Source of the DNA: an uncultured bacterium
GTDB lineage: Bacteria > Actinomycetota > Aquicultoria > SKW223
Length of the DNA stretch: 6,531 nucleotides
Assembly (NCBI GenBank): GCA_938042205.1
Contig: CALIRS010000177.1
Span: forward strand, 1 to 6,531
Direction: 5' to 3'
Numbering within the stretch: position 1 is the stretch's first letter; each line of letters opens with the position of its first letter. The position numbers and the translations under genes are program-made. Below, piece after piece: positions 6,383-6,531 of this stretch. The notes beneath the pieces are model-generated. The model did no database searches. It was given only the letters and a program-made list of their open reading frames with translations, and was not told where the DNA came from.

Positions 6383-6531
6383 CTAATTGCATTCCAGATA
6401 TGCCTCAAGATAGATGCGATAATCATCATTATCGGGTGCCATTGCTCTTGCGAGTTTAAGATGTCCCATACCCAGTTCTCGATTTCCCAGTTTTATCATT
6501 GAAAGTCCTAATCCAAAATGAGCGTAATGAT
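6383..6531 (-). CDS. C-terminal end of a TPR-repeat protein, cut by window edge
   Basis: The last 48 codons of a gene entering from the right edge, in the frame whose first full codon is 6529-6527, ending in TAG at 6385-6383. The visible part begins HYAHFGLGLS and matches a tetratricopeptide repeat: small residue then LG spacing, Gly at the helix A end, LA(R)A in helix B, then APDN, the typical Pro-Asp/Asn closing. It ends in a short helix (YLEAYLEC-like). TPR proteins scaffold protein-protein contacts; nothing shows the partner. It lies on the same strand as the Clp ATPase, 143 bases upstream, so it could be part of the same transcription unit, although the gap is long enough for a separate promoter. 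Without the rest of the gene its role and length are unknown. Confidence 0.7.
   Translation of the reverse strand, partial: HYAHFGLGLSMIKLGNRELGMGHLKLARAMAPDNDDYRIYLEAYLECN

Overview
The window carries four protein-coding genes plus one gene end that runs off the right edge. On the + strand there is a 5'-truncated EF-G-like translational GTPase (bases 1-2012). On the - strand, read from right to left, are the C-terminal end of a TPR protein (6531-6383), a large two-AAA+-domain Clp/Hsp100 ATPase (6239-3561), a membrane-anchored SDH-type (ClpP/crotonase-fold) serine protease (3504-2674) and a LysE/RhtB-type exporter (2672-2019). No rRNA, tRNA, CRISPR, insertion sequence or phage gene was seen.

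The organism is a bacterium: there are strong Shine-Dalgarno sites, ATG, GTG and TTG starts, and bacterial EF-G and Clp families. Base composition is moderately AT-rich by eye. A ClpC-type ATPase, an EF-G-2 paralogue and an SDH-family protease together suggest an anaerobic or thermophilic Gram-positive-like or deep-branching lineage. The sequence alone does not allow a firmer placement.

The - strand genes look like a proteostasis cluster. The Clp ATPase has its own leader with a candidate sigma-70-type promoter. The protease follows 57 bases after its stop, and the exporter starts 1 base after the protease stop with its ribosome-binding site inside the protease's last codons. The + strand EF-G gene meets the exporter tail to tail with 6 bases between stop codons and no visible terminator.

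The most notable feature is the Clp ATPase. It joins a ClpE/McsA-like four-cysteine zinc finger to a complete ClpC body (two Clp_N repeats, two AAA+ modules, a short UVR-type middle domain). In the second AAA+ module the tripeptide loop used by ClpA/ClpC/ClpX to dock on ClpP is not visible, and that segment resembles ClpB. Its downstream neighbour is a predicted cytosol-facing, membrane-anchored protease of a ClpP-related fold. This raises two readings that cannot be settled here: a zinc-finger disaggregase that does not use ClpP, or an ATPase working with an unusual membrane protease. The EF-G-like protein is also distinctive: the switch II histidine of canonical EF-G is a tyrosine and the switch I threonine is a serine, as expected for the EF-G-2 subgroup.
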